From positions 124,001-188,000 of the forward strand of contig NW_006768839.1 of assembly GCF_000204055.1 (NCBI RefSeq): a DNA stretch of 64,000 nucleotides. Direction: 5' to 3'. The number at the start of each line of letters is the position of its first letter. The first letter of the stretch is position 1. The DNA comes from Melampsora larici-populina 98AG31 (lineage: Eukaryota > Basidiomycota > Pucciniomycetes > Pucciniales > Melampsoraceae). The notes under the pieces are model-generated. The model saw nothing but the letters and a program-made list of their open reading frames with translations, searched no databases and had not been told where the DNA came from. Made by a program: the position numbers and the translations under genes. Below are positions 61,308-64,000 of the stretch, one piece after another.

Positions 61308-61772
61308 GCGGGGTTCAAGTCGAATGAAATCAAACCCAAAATGTGTTTTAGGCATTGCTCGGAAGCCTTAATTTATAACTCTTGTTTTAAAGCTTGCCAG
61401 TAGCTCTAGAGCCACTCACGAGCTCTAAAATTATGGGTTGATGCCTATGATTTTAAGAAGCTTGATTTTTTGTTGATCAAGAAAAAAAACGTCTTTCTTT
61501 GTCTCAAGAAAAGGCGTATGTGTTTTTTTTGCTCCCTAACAGTCGTTTTTTTCCTACTTCTCTCTCGTTGAGTCCACAACAGCAGATAAGATGTATTTTT
61601 TTCCAGCATTTGTACCTTTGCCTCAAAGCTTGTGTTTTTTTGTTATAAGATGTAGTCGCCTATTTTTAAACAATTCTTACAACATCCAAGTGAGTTCTAG
61701 GTAAAATTCATTTTAAAAAAATCACTTGGATGTCATAAAATCCCCACTTGGGATTTTTGACTTGAACCCCGC
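61308..61772. mobile_element. 465-bp MITE-like element with 14-bp perfect TIRs
   Basis: GCGGGGTTCAAGTC (left) and GACTTGAACCCCGC (right) are exact inverses flanked by TA (61306-61307 and 61773-61774). The interior is T-rich and contains an inner inverted pair, CACTTGGATGTCATAAAATC and related CAACATCCAAGTGAG, near 61680-61740. There is no coding capacity. Confidence 0.6.
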
Positions 61773-61803
61773 TAATATGATTCAGAGAATGACCTAATAC
61801 CTT

Positions 61804-61904
61804 CAGTTACACTCAAATCAGAAAAGCTTGACCAATTTTGCCCGCAAAACTCAAGCAATTTGGTGGGGAATTTGTGACAAGCTTTTCCGGTTTGAATGTA
61901 ACTG
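61804..61904. mobile_element. 101-bp MITE, family shared with 49459-49547
   Basis: Inverted ends CAGTTACACTCAAATCAG and CCGGTTTGAATGTAACTG frame GAAAAGCTTGACCAATTTTG and TTTGTGACAAGCTTTTCC. The central GCCCGCAAAACTCAAGC is the inverse of the centre of the element at 49459-49547. A clean TA duplication is not visible, possibly through decay. Confidence 0.55.
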
Positions 61905-61989
61905 CTCTGTAAATAAAGATGACTTTGAGACAACATGTGATGATTTTGAGAAAGGAGCTGAATGCTCCAAAGAATAGCGGGGTTCAAGT

Positions 61990-64000
61990 AGGGCTATGAC
62001 CCGGCCCTGGCCCTGCCCGGCCGAGTCTGCCCGAGGGTTTCCAGAACCAACTCGTTGCCAGGCCCGAGCATGTAGCCCTAACCTAATGATACAGACAAAG
62101 GCCCTGTGTCAGGGCCACTCAGGGCCGGGGCCGGCGCTCAAAATCCCGTTAAACAAAGGGTGAAAGGCTTAGTTCCAGCCTCTTTCCACCTTAACCCCCT
62201 CGAGTACCCTTTACCCATACAGTATACCATACCCCAGGCCCCATACCCAACTTCTTCGATCACCATGTCTCGCCGAAGTCTTCGAGTCACCAATTTAAAC
62301 ACTATGTCCACCACCTCCAGCACAACTTCGATCACGCCATCTGACTCGGTCTCAGCTGCTGCTAGTGCAGCCGAATCCGAAGATACTGCCACAAACCGTA
62401 CTTCTTGGGTGTGGCAGTACTTCTCGACAGTCACGCTCCCCAACAAAAGTGTCAAGAACGTCTGCCGTGCCAACAAAGGCTTCATCGACAAACCTCCGAG
62501 TCCGGACTTAGAAGAGGCGCCTGTGATTGTGTGTAATGAGGAGATCGCCATCGACAAAAGCTCCAGTACCAGATCAATGGCCCGCCACCTCTCCCGTGCT
62601 CATCGTATTGAACCTCCGATTGACACCTCACAACAAACACTTACATCCTTCCCTGCTACTGGTAAGAATTCTAATGTAAGTTTCATCTTCATTTCTTTTT
62701 ATGTTTCCTCTTTGTATCTTTGACTGATCGCAGTTTTTTTTAGTTTGGACCTCTCAACAGGAAAAACCTCACCAACGCTATCATCCGTCTTATCGTCAAT
62801 CGAGAGCTCGCAGTATCACTTGTTGACGCGCCGGAGTTCCGTGAGCTTGTATCCTGGATTAACCCTGCCGTTTCGCCTATCCTGTCAAAGCAAACTGCCA
62901 TTACCGATGGCATCATTGCCCAATTCCGTCTCGCTCGAATTCGCTTGAGTCATCTTTTCTCTTCGGTCGATTTTATCAGCATCACTTGTGATGCGTGGAC
63001 CTCACCTCGAAGTGTACCGATGTTAGGAATCACGGCGCACTGGATGAGCGATGACTTTGTTATGAAATCGGTTGTTCTAGGTTTGAAGGAAATCAATGGG
63101 TCTCATACTGGTAAAAACATCGCTTCCTTGGTCAAGCACACCTTAGATCAGTTTAATATCACCAATAAGCTCTACTGTATTACTGCTGACAACGCTTCAA
63201 ATAATATCACCATGGCCCGAGAGCTTCACATTCCAATACCTCACTTCGATCACAAAAAGAATCTCCACGGCTGTGTTGCCCACGTTATTAATCTAGTCAC
63301 CAAAGCCGGTATCTCCATCTTTGACAGCAAGGCTCCCCCCGATCCTCTTAGTGCATTAGATCCTCAACTTCCTCAAGAAAACGATCTTCCTGATGGCACC
63401 CATTCTCTAATCGAACCTACCCCGCATCTTGAAGTCCACTCAATCCTAACTCAAATTTGTGGTTTTCACAAACGAGTCCGATTGAGCACTCAGCTCAAAC
63501 AGGCTCTTGACCAATGTATTGCGACTTCATCACAGCCTCGAAAAGTCGGACTCATCCACGAGGTTTCCACTCGATGGTCGTCTACCTTCTACTCTCTCGA
63601 GCGTTTCTTTGAACTCAAGAAGGTCCTTCAGTACTATTGTAACATAAATGAATCTTTGGAGCCTTACCTCCTGACCAAAGACGAATGGATGTTGGTGGGC
63701 AGCTTAGTCAAGTTTCTCCGACCTCTTGCAATCATGATCAAGGAAATCGAAGGCGATGACTATCCCACTTTCTCACGAGCAATGCCAGACTATCAATGGC
63801 TTGTTGAAAAGCTTGAAAAAGTAAGCTTTTCATTTTATTTTCATATTAATTACTTTATATTTAAACATTATCTTTTTACCAAACATAGGCATGGGGCACG
63901 TCTGAGTGTACCAACTTGAAGGCAGCCATCCTTCCTATGGTCAAGAAATTGGTCCGATACTCCACGTTGGCTTTGAAGAAGCCTGTTTATATATGTGCCC
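61990..64000 (+). mobile_element. hAT transposon, left part (runs off the window)
   Basis: The likely left end is TAGGGCTATGACCCGGCCCT at about 61990, followed by GC-rich inverted subterminal words (CAGGGCC, GGGCCGGGGCC). This style of end is common for hAT elements. The transposase gene lies inside. The right end and the 8-bp duplication lie beyond the window, so the exact boundary is unproven. Directly before it sits GCGGGGTTCAAG, the terminal sequence of the MITE at 61308-61772. Confidence 0.6.
62265..64000 (+). CDS. hAT transposase with BED-like zinc finger (3' truncated by window)
   Basis: Exons 62265-62675, 62744-63820 and 63889 to the edge read in phase for at least 533 residues. Residues about 45-105 (SWVWQYFSTVTLPNKSVKNV C..C..H..RAH) resemble a BED-type DNA-binding finger. 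The catalytic part shows ITCDAWTSPRSVPMLGITAH (first Asp region), CITADNASNN (second Asp) and LHGCVAHVINLVTKAG, the C..H insertion-domain motif, then VSTRWSSTFYSLERF. These are hallmark hAT phrases. The dimerisation domain and third acidic residue would lie to the right. The ATG at 62265 (MSRRSLRVTN) is preferred over an in-frame ATG at 62106, which lies in the GC-rich terminal region. The visible portion is uninterrupted. Confidence 0.88.

Overview
The window looks like nuclear DNA of a basidiomycete, most likely a rust fungus (Pucciniales). It is AT-rich, its genes carry many short introns (about 50-120 nt, GT..AG), recognisable fungal housekeeping genes sit among small secreted-protein genes, and much of the rest is transposon debris. 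The order is inferred from gene style, not from a decisive marker. A run of 100 Ns (38180-38279) marks an assembly gap.

Layout. 1-3700: a solo LTR split by a 2.7-kb terminal-inverted-repeat element that carries exons of a serine hydroxymethyltransferase-like gene. 4780-6818 (-): a class I histone deacetylase of the HOS2/HDAC3 type. 7.6-22.9 kb: three tandem 18-exon paralogues of secreted type-B carboxylesterases, duplicated together with their upstream DNA. 23.2-24.6 kb (-): a BUB2-type TBC protein. 28.7-30.9 kb: a predicted secreted trehalose-phosphatase-like HAD protein. 31.7-33.5 kb (-): the U1 snRNP splicing factor LUC7. 34.9, 37.3 and 56.4 kb: three members of a five-exon family of ~163-residue, six-cysteine secreted proteins. 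38-46 kb: gene-poor DNA with repeat relics, including a frameshifted OTU-like gene. 46.2-49.2 kb: a three-level nest (solo LTR in a Tc1/mariner-like element in a long palindromic element). 49.75-54.55 kb: a PIF/Harbinger-type transposon with a DNA-binding-type gene and a DDE transposase. 58.1-58.9 kb (-): an unrecognised protein with three 23-residue repeats. 62 kb to the right edge: the left part of a hAT transposon with a BED-like finger.

How it fits together. The conserved genes (HOS2, BUB2, LUC7) act in chromatin, mitotic exit and splicing and are not obviously linked to one another. The accessory part consists of expanded gene families with signal peptides (carboxylesterases, trehalose-phosphatase-like protein, cysteine-containing small proteins), which suggests a secreted arsenal of a plant-associated fungus. 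These genes are embedded in repeats of at least five kinds of element plus several MITE families. Element boundaries below rest on terminal inverted repeats and target-site duplications read directly from the sequence. Coding models were spliced by hand with reading phase checked for the main genes. No tRNA, rRNA or CRISPR was found by eye.
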